Part shown: in pieces, positions 50,852 through 59,393 of the stretch
How positions within the stretch are numbered: the stretch's first letter is position 1
Layout of the letters: every line of letters starts with the position of its first letter
IMG/VR virus record: IMGVR_UViG_3300025012_000049
Span: 32,304 to 96,303 of that record
From: a virus
Length of the DNA stretch: 64,000 nucleotides
Direction: 5' to 3' (one strand)
The notes under the pieces: generated by a model
Database searches by the model: none
What the model saw: the letters and a program-made list of their open reading frames with translations, nothing else
What the model was told of the DNA's origin: nothing
Position numbers and translations under genes: made by a program

Positions 50852-51937
50852 TTAATTCTCCTTTTCTGTTTTATATTCCCCAATAACAAACACCTTTCTG
50901 CACCTTACTTTGGTAATATCATTAGGATAAACCACAAAATCATCAACATGTACCTTACATTTTAAAAGTTTTCCTTTATTATATTTTAATGCCATCTCAG
51001 GTTTTGGTGAGAGATGCAAACCACCTCCACATTGTCTATTTTTATCCTCATCAAAATCAGGACAAATAATTTCTTCACCAACATTATATTTAATTTTGCC
51101 AGTATAAAAATCACAATTTGTTTCGGGGTTTACGGATTTAAACAAAAGAATATGTTCACTATCAACCATAGGATAAATATCAATAAATGAATCTTTTGTG
51201 TGTTTAAATTGTCTTTGTTTGATTACTTGTACTGATTTATCTTTAATTATTGTTGGCTTACAATCAAAACAAATAATAACTGAATTGTGTTTAGCAGTTA
51301 TTTTGCTTTTGTTTGAATAACACCTTGCAATTGCTGTTTCAAAAAGAGTTGTTTGGGAATTCCCCCACATTACATTTACTTGGGAATTATCCAGCATTTC
51401 ATTTACTTGGGAATTCCCCCACATTTCATTTACTTGGGAATTCCCCCACATTTCATTTACTTGGGAATTCCCCCACATTTCATTTACTTGGGAATTATTC
51501 CGCATTACATTTACTTGGGAATTCTCCCGCATTACATTTACTTGGGAATTCTCCCGCATTACATTTACTTGGGAATTCCCCCACATTTCATTTACTTGGG
51601 AATTATCCAGCATTTCATTTACTTGGGAATTACCCCACATTACATTTACTTGGGAATTACCCCACATTACATTTACTTGGGAATTATCCCGCATTTCATT
51701 TACTTGGGAATTATTCCGCATTACATTTACTTGGGAATTATTCCGCATTACATTTACTTGGGAATTCCCCCACATTATATTTACTGTTGTTTTGTTAACC
51801 AGTATAACAATACTGTTTTCTCTGTGAGAAAATAAATTAATTTGTTCACTAGCATCAATAATAATTTTAGTTGTTTTTTTGAATACTTTTGGTAATTTAT
51901 CCAGTTGTTTTTGATTTTTAACAATGATCTCTTTCAT
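50852..51937 (-). CDS. Protein with 16 tandem 9-residue NSQVN repeats
   Basis: 361 residues. A helical/strand N-terminal cap (about 50 residues), 16 units of consensus NSQVN(V/E)M(W/R/L)x, and a C-terminal domain with Cys/His residues (CGGGLHLSPKPEMAL, VRCRKVFVIGEY). Nine-residue repeats with one small polar stretch per unit suggest a right-handed solenoid. Encoded by near-identical 27-bp DNA repeats, so copy number can change easily. Role unknown; mimicry of nucleic acid or surface binding are options. Confidence 0.65.
   Translation of the reverse strand: MKEIIVKNQKQLDKLPKVFKKTTKIIIDASEQINLFSHRENSIVILVNKTTVNIMWGNSQVNVMRNNSQVNVMRNNSQVNEMRDNSQVNVMWGNSQVNVMWGNSQVNEMLDNSQVNEMWGNSQVNVMRENSQVNVMRENSQVNVMRNNSQVNEMWGNSQVNEMWGNSQVNEMWGNSQVNEMLDNSQVNVMWGNSQTTLFETAIARCYSNKSKITAKHNSVIICFDCKPTIIKDKSVQVIKQRQFKHTKDSFIDIYPMVDSEHILLFKSVNPETNCDFYTGKIKYNVGEEIICPDFDEDKNRQCGGGLHLSPKPEMALKYNKGKLLKCKVHVDDFVVYPNDITKVRCRKVFVIGEYKTEKEN
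51354..51785 (-). repeat. 16 x 27-bp tandem repeat inside a gene
   Basis: 432 bases, exactly 16 units of 27, all starting (plus strand) with TTGGGAATT. As 27 is a multiple of 3, other frames also stay open, which explains long false ORFs on the plus strand. Units differ mostly at a few sites, indicating recent expansion or gene conversion. Confidence 0.95.
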
Positions 51938-51960
51938 TTTATTTCTCCTTAAAGTTTTAT

Positions 51961-52284
51961 TTATCTAACTACTGAATAATCACCTTTAGAAATACGTTCA
52001 AAGATTAAATCAATAGCCTGTTCTGGTACTGGCAATAGTTCCTTGGCTTTCTCTTTCAGTTTAAACATTTCAAAGGCTGAGAATAAATGACTATCACAAG
52101 TTAAAACTACACTGGCTTTCTTTTGTTTATTTAATAGGGTTTTATTATACTCAGCAAAAACATCAATTGGAAATGGACGGAAATTTTTCAACGGTGATAG
52201 TTTAAATTTAATTTGATCTTTTCTAGGGAACTCCACTACAACGGAAGTATAACCATATTTCGTTTTAAATTTAAATGTTATCAT
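51961..52284 (-). CDS. Hypothetical protein
   Basis: 107 residues; strand start (TFKFKTKYGYTSVVVEF) and helical end. Unknown. Confidence 0.55.
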   Translation of the reverse strand: MITFKFKTKYGYTSVVVEFPRKDQIKFKLSPLKNFRPFPIDVFAEYNKTLLNKQKKASVVLTCDSHLFSAFEMFKLKEKAKELLPVPEQAIDLIFERISKGDYSVVR

Positions 52285-52311
52285 GATAAATCTCCTTTCC
52301 TTGGTTAATTG

Positions 52312-52461
52312 TTATTTTTTAAATGCATCCATTAAATCAAATACAATCGCATAAATTGTTACAACCAAAAAACAAAACACAAACATATTTTCATTTATTG
52401 GTTCAATCGATTGTGTTCTACTGGCATACACAAAAATACCAAAAAGAATTATAAATCGCAT
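52312..52461 (-). CDS. 49-residue membrane protein
   Basis: AAAGGAG upstream. Two hydrophobic stretches (FIILFGIFVYA and FVFCFLVVTIYAIVFDL). Unknown. Confidence 0.6.
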   Translation of the reverse strand: MRFIILFGIFVYASRTQSIEPINENMFVFCFLVVTIYAIVFDLMDAFKK

Positions 52462-52481
52462 TTTAATACTCCTTTCTTTAG

Positions 52482-52754
52482 TTATTTAACTAATTTAAGG
52501 TTGCTTTTTTTTGTGCCGATTCTCCATGTATTATTCTTATGAATTGGATTACCTTGAAATAAATTGTCTTTAATAAAATCAACACAAACAAATGTACAGT
52601 TATTTCCTGTTACATAAGGTACTTCAATTGCACCAACAATTCCAATTTCTCCCGGTTCAGTAATACATTTAGGATTTCCGGCATATCCTGAATAATATGC
52701 CTCTACAGGAGTTTTAACAGTAACTTTGTCACCTACTTTAAAATTTATTTTCAT
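52482..52754 (-). CDS. Hypothetical beta protein
   Basis: 90 residues; KVGDKVTVKTPVEAYY and GEIGIVGAIEVPYV suggest an SH3-like barrel. Preceded by the recurrent element at 52771. Unknown. Confidence 0.55.
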   Translation of the reverse strand: MKINFKVGDKVTVKTPVEAYYSGYAGNPKCITEPGEIGIVGAIEVPYVTGNNCTFVCVDFIKDNLFQGNPIHKNNTWRIGTKKSNLKLVK

Positions 52755-52802
52755 TTAAATTCTCCTTTCAAATTCTGGAGTCAATTCACTTGTTATGATT
52801 AA

Positions 52803-53102
52803 TTAGAATACTTCATGGTCGTTTGTCCATTGCCTTTGTGTACCATGATCCATATCCATAATAAACACCCGTTGCTTGCCATTAGCATGTTTCCAAGGGA
52901 TATTTTTTGGATTATTCAGAATATCTTTTAAATTAAATCGCCTGACCGCGTTTCCAAAGTTATTCAATTCAACGGCACCAATTACTTTCCATTTAACACT
53001 TGGTACATTCATATTTATTTCTGGTCGAGTGATACAGCCATCATCATGCAAATCCATATATTCAGTTTTATTGGTTGTAAATGCAATTGTACGTTTAATC
53101 AT
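52803..53102 (-). CDS. Hypothetical protein
   Basis: 99 residues, strand-rich (IAFTTNKTEYMDLHDDG, WKVIGAVELNNFGNAV). ATGA overlap with the upstream gene. Unknown. Confidence 0.5.
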   Translation of the reverse strand: MIKRTIAFTTNKTEYMDLHDDGCITRPEINMNVPSVKWKVIGAVELNNFGNAVRRFNLKDILNNPKNIPWKHANGKQRVFIMDMDHGTQRQWTNDHEVF

Positions 53103-53410
53103 TTTAAATACTCCTGTTTAAAGTTATAAATAATCTTATTCAATTTACCTTTACATTCCAATTCTGCATTAGTACCAACTGATTGTAAATAAATAAGAAT
53201 TGCTTTTTCAATATAATTACATTGCCCATTATCCGATGAAATGATATTCAGCAAATTATTTTTATCCGTGAAATAATCTACCTGTTTACCATTTTCAAAT
53301 CGTGAGCGGCAAAGGTGATTAGTAAAATGCTTTTCAAATATAATTGAACAGCTATTATAAATAAGCTTTACTTGAAATGACTCAAATAGTATTTCAAAGT
53401 AGTTTTTCAT
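53099..53410 (-). CDS. Hypothetical protein
   Basis: 103 residues (YFEILFESFQVKLIYNSCSII). Unknown. Confidence 0.5.
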   Translation of the reverse strand: MKNYFEILFESFQVKLIYNSCSIIFEKHFTNHLCRSRFENGKQVDYFTDKNNLLNIISSDNGQCNYIEKAILIYLQSVGTNAELECKGKLNKIIYNFKQEYLK

Positions 53411-53442
53411 TTTTGGCTTTCCTTTCCCTGTTAGGGTGTTAT

Positions 53443-53949
53443 TTAAACTCTTTCACCAATAAATAACAAATCAGAAAGCATACTTTGAATATCATAATGA
53501 AACAATTCTTCCAAATAATCACGTAACATATGTTTTTTATTTAAATATTGTGAATTACTTCCATATTTATCAATAAAATGCAGACTAAATTCCAGTGGAT
53601 TCTTTTTGGAAATAATTAAAGTAAAATCTGCATGTCCACAATAATATCCCTTTGAATTCATACAATGAAAAGAATTACTGCATTTAAAATACTTTCCTTT
53701 ATCTTCAATAATCCATTTACAATCAATTCCAGAGCCATGTGAAAGATTATCAAGAATAACTTTTTCGTTTAATTTAGCTTCAAAGGAAAACCTTTGATTT
53801 TCATATTGTCTGGCAAATTCCAAATCAGTATTATTCCATTGAATTGAATGACCTGCATTTCCTCTTGAATTACACCATATTTCCAATTTATCTGCATCAA
53901 AATCATAAAGCAAATGTTGACCATTACCTAGAGATTTAATATACTGCAT
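53443..53949 (-). CDS. Hypothetical protein
   Basis: 168 residues. A 5-codon ORF (MNTLK) with the standard ribosome site precedes it; ATG 53949 follows GAGAAT. Strand-rich centre (FSFEAKLNEKVILDNL) with Cys/His (CMNSKGYYCGHADFTL). Unknown. Confidence 0.5.
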   Translation of the reverse strand: MQYIKSLGNGQHLLYDFDADKLEIWCNSRGNAGHSIQWNNTDLEFARQYENQRFSFEAKLNEKVILDNLSHGSGIDCKWIIEDKGKYFKCSNSFHCMNSKGYYCGHADFTLIISKKNPLEFSLHFIDKYGSNSQYLNKKHMLRDYLEELFHYDIQSMLSDLLFIGERV

Positions 53950-53974
53950 ATTCTCTTATTTAAGAGTATTCATT

Positions 53975-54193
53975 TTAATTCTCCTTTGGTTTAATAAACA
54001 AGGTTTTAAATGGTGTTATATCATGAATATTTCTATATAATTCAATACGACAAATATGTTTTTTAAAGTGTTCAGGAATACCATATTTGATTAGATTACG
54101 TTCTGTTTTATATTCTCCTGTAATCATCCTATTATTCATTCCAACCTCATCAAAAGAGTCGTCTTTATTTTGCTTGGTAATAATAGCTTTCAT
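53975..54193 (-). CDS. Hypothetical protein
   Basis: 72 residues from ATG 54193 (AAAGGAGAATTAAA before it). KITKQNKDDSFDEVG-like start, later ITGEYKTERNLIKYGIP. Unknown. Confidence 0.5.
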   Translation of the reverse strand: MKAIITKQNKDDSFDEVGMNNRMITGEYKTERNLIKYGIPEHFKKHICRIELYRNIHDITPFKTLFIKPKEN

Positions 54194-54238
54194 TTTAATT
54201 CTCCTTTCCAATTATGTATTCTGGATTTAATCAGCTTG

Positions 54239-55120
54239 TTACTTTTCAATAAATCCCGTACCATTACACAATTCACAGCTAGTAGAATTTACATGAACAT
54301 AACGTTGACCACTCCCACGACAAATACTACACAATTCATTTCCATTTTGATATTGTTCAATTGTTTCAATAAATCTGTCTTTCAATTTATCAATATCAAT
54401 ATACCAATTTCCACCAGCTTCAACATATCCATATTCATTTTCTTTTTCACAACAAAAACGATAGATTTCCCAAAGAGTATCATCATCCAATTCATCAGCA
54501 AATTCTCTTAAAGTCTTTTCTTCAATTGGATAATAACGAATCATCTGCCCGTTATTACAGTTTGGACAAATTGGATAATCCCCTAAATCAATAATCAATT
54601 CCCTTGCAATTCCTTCCCAAAAACAGTTCATGCATTTACATTCCCTATCTTTAATTTGTTCTTCTGAATACTCATCCGGCAATAATTTAATCAAATCAGA
54701 TTTAATATAACTATCCCATGCCTCATTTTCCATTTCCATTTCAATTTGTGATACCATATCATCATCCAATACACAATAATCTTCCAATTGATCCAATTCC
54801 ATTTCATTCCAGATATCTTCTCTAATCCACAATTGAATTGAACCATAACCACCATAGGTTTCAATCAATTTGGAATCAGATTCAATTGGTTGCCATGTTG
54901 CAAAACCATTTTCACTTCGATGATTATCTGATAAATAATCTCCCCTGTCAAAATCTCCCATTGACCATGATTCAATTGAATCTTTCAAGTCATTGTGTTC
55001 CTTCAAATATCTTACATTAGCACGTTCTACAGCACATGAATTATCGTAATCACCAAAAGAAAGATATTCACAAGATATATATTTAATTCCATTGACCAAT
55101 TCTTTAGTTTGTTTGTTCAT
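54239..55120 (-). CDS. Protein with DnaJ-like zinc fingers
   Basis: 293 residues from ATG 55120 (AAAAGGAG upstream). An acidic N-terminal two-thirds, one zinc ribbon (CKCMNC...CPNCNNG) and a C-terminal pair CSICRGSG and CELCNGTG, the CxxCxGxG pattern of DnaJ-type fingers. May bind unfolded proteins or RNA. Unknown. Confidence 0.6.
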   Translation of the reverse strand: MNKQTKELVNGIKYISCEYLSFGDYDNSCAVERANVRYLKEHNDLKDSIESWSMGDFDRGDYLSDNHRSENGFATWQPIESDSKLIETYGGYGSIQLWIREDIWNEMELDQLEDYCVLDDDMVSQIEMEMENEAWDSYIKSDLIKLLPDEYSEEQIKDRECKCMNCFWEGIARELIIDLGDYPICPNCNNGQMIRYYPIEEKTLREFADELDDDTLWEIYRFCCEKENEYGYVEAGGNWYIDIDKLKDRFIETIEQYQNGNELCSICRGSGQRYVHVNSTSCELCNGTGFIEK

Positions 55121-55166
55121 TTTAATTCTCCTTTTAGTTTTTGGAGTCAATCAGCTTGTTATACAA

Positions 55167-55589
55167 TTATCTACCACACTCATAATCACGTTCCCTGTCA
55201 AGCATGTTTTTTTCATATTTATTATTGGGGATTGAATTAATGTCAATCATTGCAATCCAACGAGAACCAATAATCTGATTATATTTCATAATCAACATAG
55301 CAGTATTATCAGGATAAATCATAATAGTAAAATAAATCTGATCATAATCAACTGAAATCATATGATTATTAATCAATTCAACTAATTTATCAGTTGGTTT
55401 AACATTATAAAAATAACGGCAAGGAGTTTGCGCCCTACAAACTTCCAAATAATTACCAATTGTGGCTTTTTCGCCAAATGGAATAGCTTTAAATGCCTTT
55501 GAATTTTTATCATGGGGTGCATATTCAGAAAAGAAATCTAAGAATTGACAGACTTCTTTAATCAATAGTTTTTCTATGAATAATGGCAT
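55167..55589 (-). CDS. Hypothetical protein
   Basis: 140 residues, alpha/beta (CQFLDFFSEYAPHDKNSKAF, MIYPDNTAMLIMKYNQII). Unknown. Confidence 0.55.
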   Translation of the reverse strand: MPLFIEKLLIKEVCQFLDFFSEYAPHDKNSKAFKAIPFGEKATIGNYLEVCRAQTPCRYFYNVKPTDKLVELINNHMISVDYDQIYFTIMIYPDNTAMLIMKYNQIIGSRWIAMIDINSIPNNKYEKNMLDRERDYECGR

Positions 55590-55627
55590 TTTAATTCTCC
55601 TTTATTAATTAATTATTAATTTCCTTT

Positions 55628-56134
55628 TCACTTAATCAAATTCCGCATATAAAAATCCTCACTAATAGGATATGGAATATCTTTAAATTCTCCGGCTTTA
55701 CTTTCTAGATAATCAACCATTGTATTCCAGCTTTTCACATAAATATCAATTTCCTTTTCAAAGCTTTTCAGTTTATCAATATGATCCTGAAAGCTATACC
55801 AATTATCATATTCAAATATATATTCCATTTTAAGCAGTTTATTCCCGTCATTTCGACACAATCTAATTGTAATCATGTTGTCGTAATCAATTCCATTTCC
55901 CCATATTTTCAATTCATGCTCTACATATCCCACGGCATAATAAACCGTAAAATCTTTCAATACTTCCTTGGCTTTCGTTTCAATTCGTTTACTAACAGTT
56001 TTCCCCTCAAAGGATTTAAGCACAGGAATAATCAATTGCATAACTATTACTTTTTTCTCAAGCTTGGCAATATAAGCATTAATCTTTTTTACCAATTCAA
56101 ATTTATTTACCTTTTTTCCGGTTATCGGATACAT
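55628..56134 (-). CDS. Hypothetical protein
   Basis: 168 residues. N-terminal coiled coil (FELVKKINAYIAKLEKKVIVMQ), strand core (DYDNMITIRLCRNDGNKLLKMEY), helical end. Unknown. Confidence 0.55.
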   Translation of the reverse strand: MYPITGKKVNKFELVKKINAYIAKLEKKVIVMQLIIPVLKSFEGKTVSKRIETKAKEVLKDFTVYYAVGYVEHELKIWGNGIDYDNMITIRLCRNDGNKLLKMEYIFEYDNWYSFQDHIDKLKSFEKEIDIYVKSWNTMVDYLESKAGEFKDIPYPISEDFYMRNLIK

Positions 56135-56136
56135 GA

Positions 56137-56373
56137 TTAATTCTCCTTCCCTTTGGAAAAAATGGATTCATAAACTTGTGCAATTTGCCATGCGTAATTA
56201 ATCAGACCATGCCAATTGCACCATGCTTCAAACAATTCCGCTTCTGTCATTTGATTCAACTGTTCAATTTGATTATCAAACAAAAGAAGATGGCAATTAT
56301 CAGGACAATCAAGATCAAAAACTTGATTAGCAATATCCTTCTTAATCTGTTTTGGCAATTCAGACCATTTCAT
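56137..56373 (-). CDS. Hypothetical protein, first gene of the leftward unit
   Basis: 78 residues, Trp-rich (KWSELPKQIKKDIANQVF, EAWCNWHGLINYAWQIAQ). It lies just downstream of the promoter at 56407 and is probably expressed early. Unknown. Confidence 0.6.
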   Translation of the reverse strand: MKWSELPKQIKKDIANQVFDLDCPDNCHLLLFDNQIEQLNQMTEAELFEAWCNWHGLINYAWQIAQVYESIFSKGKEN

Positions 56374-56406
56374 GATTATTCTCCTTTGTCTGGTTTATTT
56401 TCATGC

Positions 56407-56436
56407 AACATGCATCTTTATTTCATAGCTTGTCAA
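56407..56436 (-). promoter_or_regulatory. Leftward promoter (TTGACA-18-CATGTT)
   Basis: -35 TTGACA at 56436-56431, 18-bp spacer, -10 CATGTT at 56412-56407. The same boxes, spacing and GCATGTTG context occur at 56833-56862, which supports both. Confidence 0.55.
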
Positions 56437-56600
56437 GTAAAATCTATAAACAGTTGAAAAAGCTAATTTTTTCTGTGATAACCTTGTAGCAAATATATTC
56501 AAAACAATTCAAAAATCAAATTGAAATTCAAATTCTGGAGTCGATTGCCTTGTTATGATTAATTATATAATGGTGCGAATACATGGATAGGTGGTGGAAT

Positions 56601-56653
56601 TAAAAAATAAAAAATTTAATTAAAAAATAATAACCTTAAATCAATTAAGGTTA
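56601..56653 (-). terminator. Terminator after the 48-codon gene
   Basis: A 9-bp perfect stem (56631-56639 with 56645-56653), then a T-rich tail on the minus strand. It ends the short transcript from the promoter at 56833. Confidence 0.7.
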
Positions 56654-56787
56654 TAGTCGATTAATGAATAATTGATAGGAGCAAACAATAAAACAGCGAT
56701 TAATAATTTAAACCTGGGTATGCTATTAATAATCATGCAACGAATCCAGGCGAAAACATTAATAATCATATTACTATATTTTGACAT
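56641..56787 (-). CDS. 48-residue membrane protein in its own transcription unit
   Basis: ATG 56787 follows a strong AAAGGAGG site. Two weak hydrophobic stretches (MIINVFAWIRCMIINSI, LLIAVLLFAPINYSL). It has its own promoter and terminator, which suggests a distinct early role such as host takeover or superinfection exclusion; this is inference. Confidence 0.6.
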   Translation of the reverse strand: MSKYSNMIINVFAWIRCMIINSIPRFKLLIAVLLFAPINYSLIDYNLN

Positions 56788-56832
56788 TATTAAGCCTCCT
56801 TTACAGGTAAAATCCTTGAAAAACACCTTCTA

Positions 56833-56862
56833 CAACATGCCACGCCATTTTAAAGTCTGTCA
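56833..56862 (-). promoter_or_regulatory. Leftward promoter (TTGACA-18-CATGTT)
   Basis: -35 TTGACA at 56862-56857, 18-bp spacer, -10 CATGTT at 56838-56833, upstream of the 48-codon gene. Twin of the promoter at 56407. The rest of 56863-57138 is AT-rich and non-coding, a possible origin or control region. Confidence 0.55.
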
Positions 56863-57138
56863 AGGATCTTTAAACTATTGAAATCATTACATTTTTACAT
56901 ATATAACTGAAATAGTATAAAAATAAATAATCAATAAAAACAATAGTTTATAAATCCGGTTTAAACACTATAAAAAAACGTCTGAACTTATAACTATAAA
57001 AAAAATGACTTATTACATAATGATAAAATCATCTAAAACTATCAGGATAAAATTAGATGCTATGAAACCGGATAAAACCCCGAAAAAATGACCGGCGGAA
57101 AAAAATGAAAAATCTTACGGAAAAATGTATTTTTTCGT

Positions 57139-57168
57139 TTGACATTAGCCATATTGCCATTATATATA
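57139..57168 (+). promoter_or_regulatory. Rightward sigma70-like promoter
   Basis: -35 TTGACA (57139-57144) and TATATA (57163-57168 with an 18-bp spacer, or 57161-57166 with 16). It would transcribe the structured leader and the genes from 57323. Confidence 0.65.
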
Positions 57169-57196
57169 ACACGTACCTAATTTTTTCCGCTCCTTG

Positions 57197-57306
57197 ATCC
57201 TTGACAATTGAATATCTGCCTAGCTTGACGGGTTTTGGGTTTTGCCTGAAATTACGCTAGGCAGAGCTAATAACGGAAAACAGCCTGTTATTAGTCAAGG
57301 GATAAA
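57197..57306 (+). promoter_or_regulatory. Structured leader: three-way-junction RNA
   Basis: Helix 1 pairs ATCCTTGAC (57197-57205) with GTCAAGG (57294-57300). Inside are two hairpins: GCCTAGC/GCTAGGC (57218-57224, 57256-57262) and CTAATAAC/GTTATTAG (57267-57274, 57287-57294). It ends 16 bases before the next ATG. The 3' strand can instead pair with 57553-57571. Confidence 0.6.
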
Positions 57307-57322
57307 GCAAAGGAGATTGACA

Positions 57323-57535
57323 ATGAAAAAACAATTTGCAGAAATGAATCAAATTGAAAAACACATACATAATGCAAAAGAGCTTATGACAATGAATAAA
57401 AATGCAATTGAAATCTTGCTGTCCAATAATAGCTACAGAATGCCCCAAATAATCCTCGAAATGGAAAATGAAAAACAAGCGGCATGGATAGGAGAACTTG
57501 AAAACATGCTAGAAGAAGGAAAAACCGAAATATAA
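57323..57535 (+). CDS. Small helical protein flanked by an inverted repeat
   Basis: 70 residues from ATG 57323 (AAAGGAGATTGACA before it); a longer frame to 57242 lacks a site. Mostly helical with acidic end (EKHIHNAKELMTMNKNAIEIL). Sits between the arms of the 19-bp inverted repeat. Unknown. Confidence 0.6.
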   Translation: MKKQFAEMNQIEKHIHNAKELMTMNKNAIEILLSNNSYRMPQIILEMENEKQAAWIGELENMLEEGKTEI

Positions 57536-57552
57536 CAAAAAACATATAACTA

Positions 57553-57571
57553 TTTATCCCTTGGCTAATAG
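57553..57571 (+). repeat. Downstream arm of a 19-bp inverted repeat around a gene
   Basis: TTTATCCCTTGGCTAATAG is the reverse complement, 17 of 19, of 57288-57306 in the leader. The arms enclose the 70-codon gene. Confidence 0.7.
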
Positions 57572-57606
57572 CAGGACAATATAAAAATGAAAGGGGGTGA
57601 AAACTT

Positions 57607-57714
57607 ATGAAAACTATTTTTGTTATGTCAGTTTTTCCTATCCTGATTTATGGTCTAATCATGATTTACATTATTCCGGTTTTTGAACAGGTAGCAAAAC
57701 ACCTGATCCCGTGA
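57607..57714 (+). CDS. 35-residue membrane peptide
   Basis: GGGGGTGA site upstream. One TM (TIFVMSVFPILIYGLIMIYI). Too small for family recognition; possible host-membrane or lysis-timing factor. Confidence 0.5.
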   Translation: MKTIFVMSVFPILIYGLIMIYIIPVFEQVAKHLIP

Positions 57715-57772
57715 TTATCCTTTAATAGGATAATCAAAACATTAACCATTAACTAAACAAAGGAGTTAAATT

Positions 57773-58555
57773 ATGAATCCGAAAGCTAACAAATTCGCCA
57801 GTAAAAAAACTGCTTCTGTCAATGCAATTCCGGCCACAAATAACGGTTTCCGTGAAATTGCAGAAAAATCAATTAAGGAATGTCTTACAGTTGAATTGAA
57901 ACCGCTATTTGATTCCTTGCTCCACCTGTCCAAAAAACTGCAATCGACACAGGAGCAACTGCACAATCTCCATGCAATCATGATGCAGGACAACAATGGG
58001 CAATTGATTGCCAAGCTTGACCAATTGCTGAATAAAACCAATTCAGTTAAACCGGCTGAAACTGGCGAACAGGAAAAAACGGATAACAACAATAAATCCC
58101 CGCTGGAAATCATGAATAAACATTTTTCCGGTAACATCCCTGATGATGCAGCATTTAACAGATTTTTTGCATCGGCTGATTTTACCAGCCCTGAAACACT
58201 GGCCGAATCGTTTGCAGATTACAACCGTAAGGCGGAAAAGCTGCTTTGTGCAAGGAGATCCAATAAAGAGTTTCTGGCTTCAGCTTGGCAGACACATGTT
58301 GATTTAAACGGCAATGCAAAACCGGCTATTAAAGAAGTTCCGGCAACCTCTCCGGTTAAATCCCTTACAACATGGTCAAAAGAGCTTGGCACGGATAAAG
58401 GCACATTGCAGGAATTTGCGGATTTTATCAAAAATCAAGGGTTTATTGCAGACGATGATTCCAGCCTGTTAATCGATGATTGTGAAAATATCGAATGCTC
58501 TGATGAACTGGAAGATTTTATGGCATGGTTAAAAGCATCTTTACATGTTAAATAA
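57773..58555 (+). CDS. Hypothetical protein of higher GC
   Basis: 260 residues, AAAGGAG upstream. N-terminal helical region (EIAEKSIKECLTVELKPLF), Asn/Gln linker, C-terminal domain rich in Asp/Ser ending WLKASLHVK. Richer in GC than its neighbours. No family recognised. Confidence 0.6.
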   Translation: MNPKANKFASKKTASVNAIPATNNGFREIAEKSIKECLTVELKPLFDSLLHLSKKLQSTQEQLHNLHAIMMQDNNGQLIAKLDQLLNKTNSVKPAETGEQEKTDNNNKSPLEIMNKHFSGNIPDDAAFNRFFASADFTSPETLAESFADYNRKAEKLLCARRSNKEFLASAWQTHVDLNGNAKPAIKEVPATSPVKSLTTWSKELGTDKGTLQEFADFIKNQGFIADDDSSLLIDDCENIECSDELEDFMAWLKASLHVK

Positions 58556-58655
58556 TTGATTTATAGATTGCCTGATATATTAGTTTTATCAGGCAATCAA
58601 TTAAACCAGTTATTGCAGAGCAAACAAAAACCACTAACAAAGGAGGATAAATAAA

Positions 58656-58946
58656 ATGAATAAATACCAGTTGAAAAAACAGAGTGCTGAACAGGTAAAC
58701 AAATATCAACAAATGAAATTACAACGGAAAGGAGAAGATGATAAAACAATTGATTTAACCGATGAAATAAAACCGGAAATGGAAAAAGGTTTAAAACCCA
58801 TTATTCACAAATCCATTAAACAACAATTCAATGATGATTCAAATCAATGTCTTTATGGTTTAGTCCAATTGCTATTAGATAAACAACTTATTACTAATGA
58901 TGAGTATTTAAAATACTGTTTACACATTCAGTCAGTCAAAAAATAA
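58656..58946 (+). CDS. Hypothetical protein
   Basis: 96 residues with AAAGGAGG upstream; basic N-terminus and helical end (YGLVQLLLDKQLITNDEYLKY). Unknown. Confidence 0.6.
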   Translation: MNKYQLKKQSAEQVNKYQQMKLQRKGEDDKTIDLTDEIKPEMEKGLKPIIHKSIKQQFNDDSNQCLYGLVQLLLDKQLITNDEYLKYCLHIQSVKK

Positions 58947-58969
58947 ACCGGAAGGAGAATAAATATAGA

Positions 58970-59137
58970 ATGATGCAAGGTGAACATGCAAAGAATAAAA
59001 CCGATAAAGTATATCTGTTTATCGGAAACAATGGAGCAGTGAGATATAATGTTAATAGTTTAAATGCAGCTAATAGCATTGGCTATACTGATAGAGCAAA
59101 ACAAAGGTTAGAATTATTTGAAAGGGAGAATAAATAA
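58970..59137 (+). CDS. Hypothetical 55-residue protein
   Basis: GGAG 12 bases upstream. Compact pattern (KVYLFIGNNGAVRYNVNSLNA). Unknown. Confidence 0.5.
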   Translation: MMQGEHAKNKTDKVYLFIGNNGAVRYNVNSLNAANSIGYTDRAKQRLELFERENK

Positions 59138-59225
59138 AAAACTAATTACAGAACTGTTTAACTGTCACCTCCTTCACATTTCCACTTTATCCAAATCCTA
59201 TTAATTACAGCAAAGGAGAATAACA

Positions 59226-59393
59226 ATGGAATACTACAGATATCTGTCAATTTGCTGGGTAATAACTTTTTTATTGGTTTTATTTTTTCCAAATTACCCT
59301 GATGAGGATTCAGGGAATATAACAAGGCGTTTATTTAGCACAATGAGTTTGATTTATTTATCCCTGCTGGTTTTTGAGCGGTTTATAAAATGA
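59226..59393 (+). CDS. 55-residue two-TM protein
   Basis: AAAGGAG upstream. TM segments ICWVITFLLVLFF and MSLIYLSLLVFERFI. Stop overlaps the next ATG (ATGA). Confidence 0.55.
   Translation: MEYYRYLSICWVITFLLVLFFPNYPDEDSGNITRRLFSTMSLIYLSLLVFERFIK

Noticed and set aside
51354-51785. CRISPR array
   Set aside because: Units are contiguous with no unique spacers and encode an in-frame peptide repeat.
51313-51835. Two long repetitive ORFs on the plus strand
   Set aside because: They exist only because the 27-bp repeat leaves several frames open; no ribosome site, and the minus-strand gene continues on both sides.
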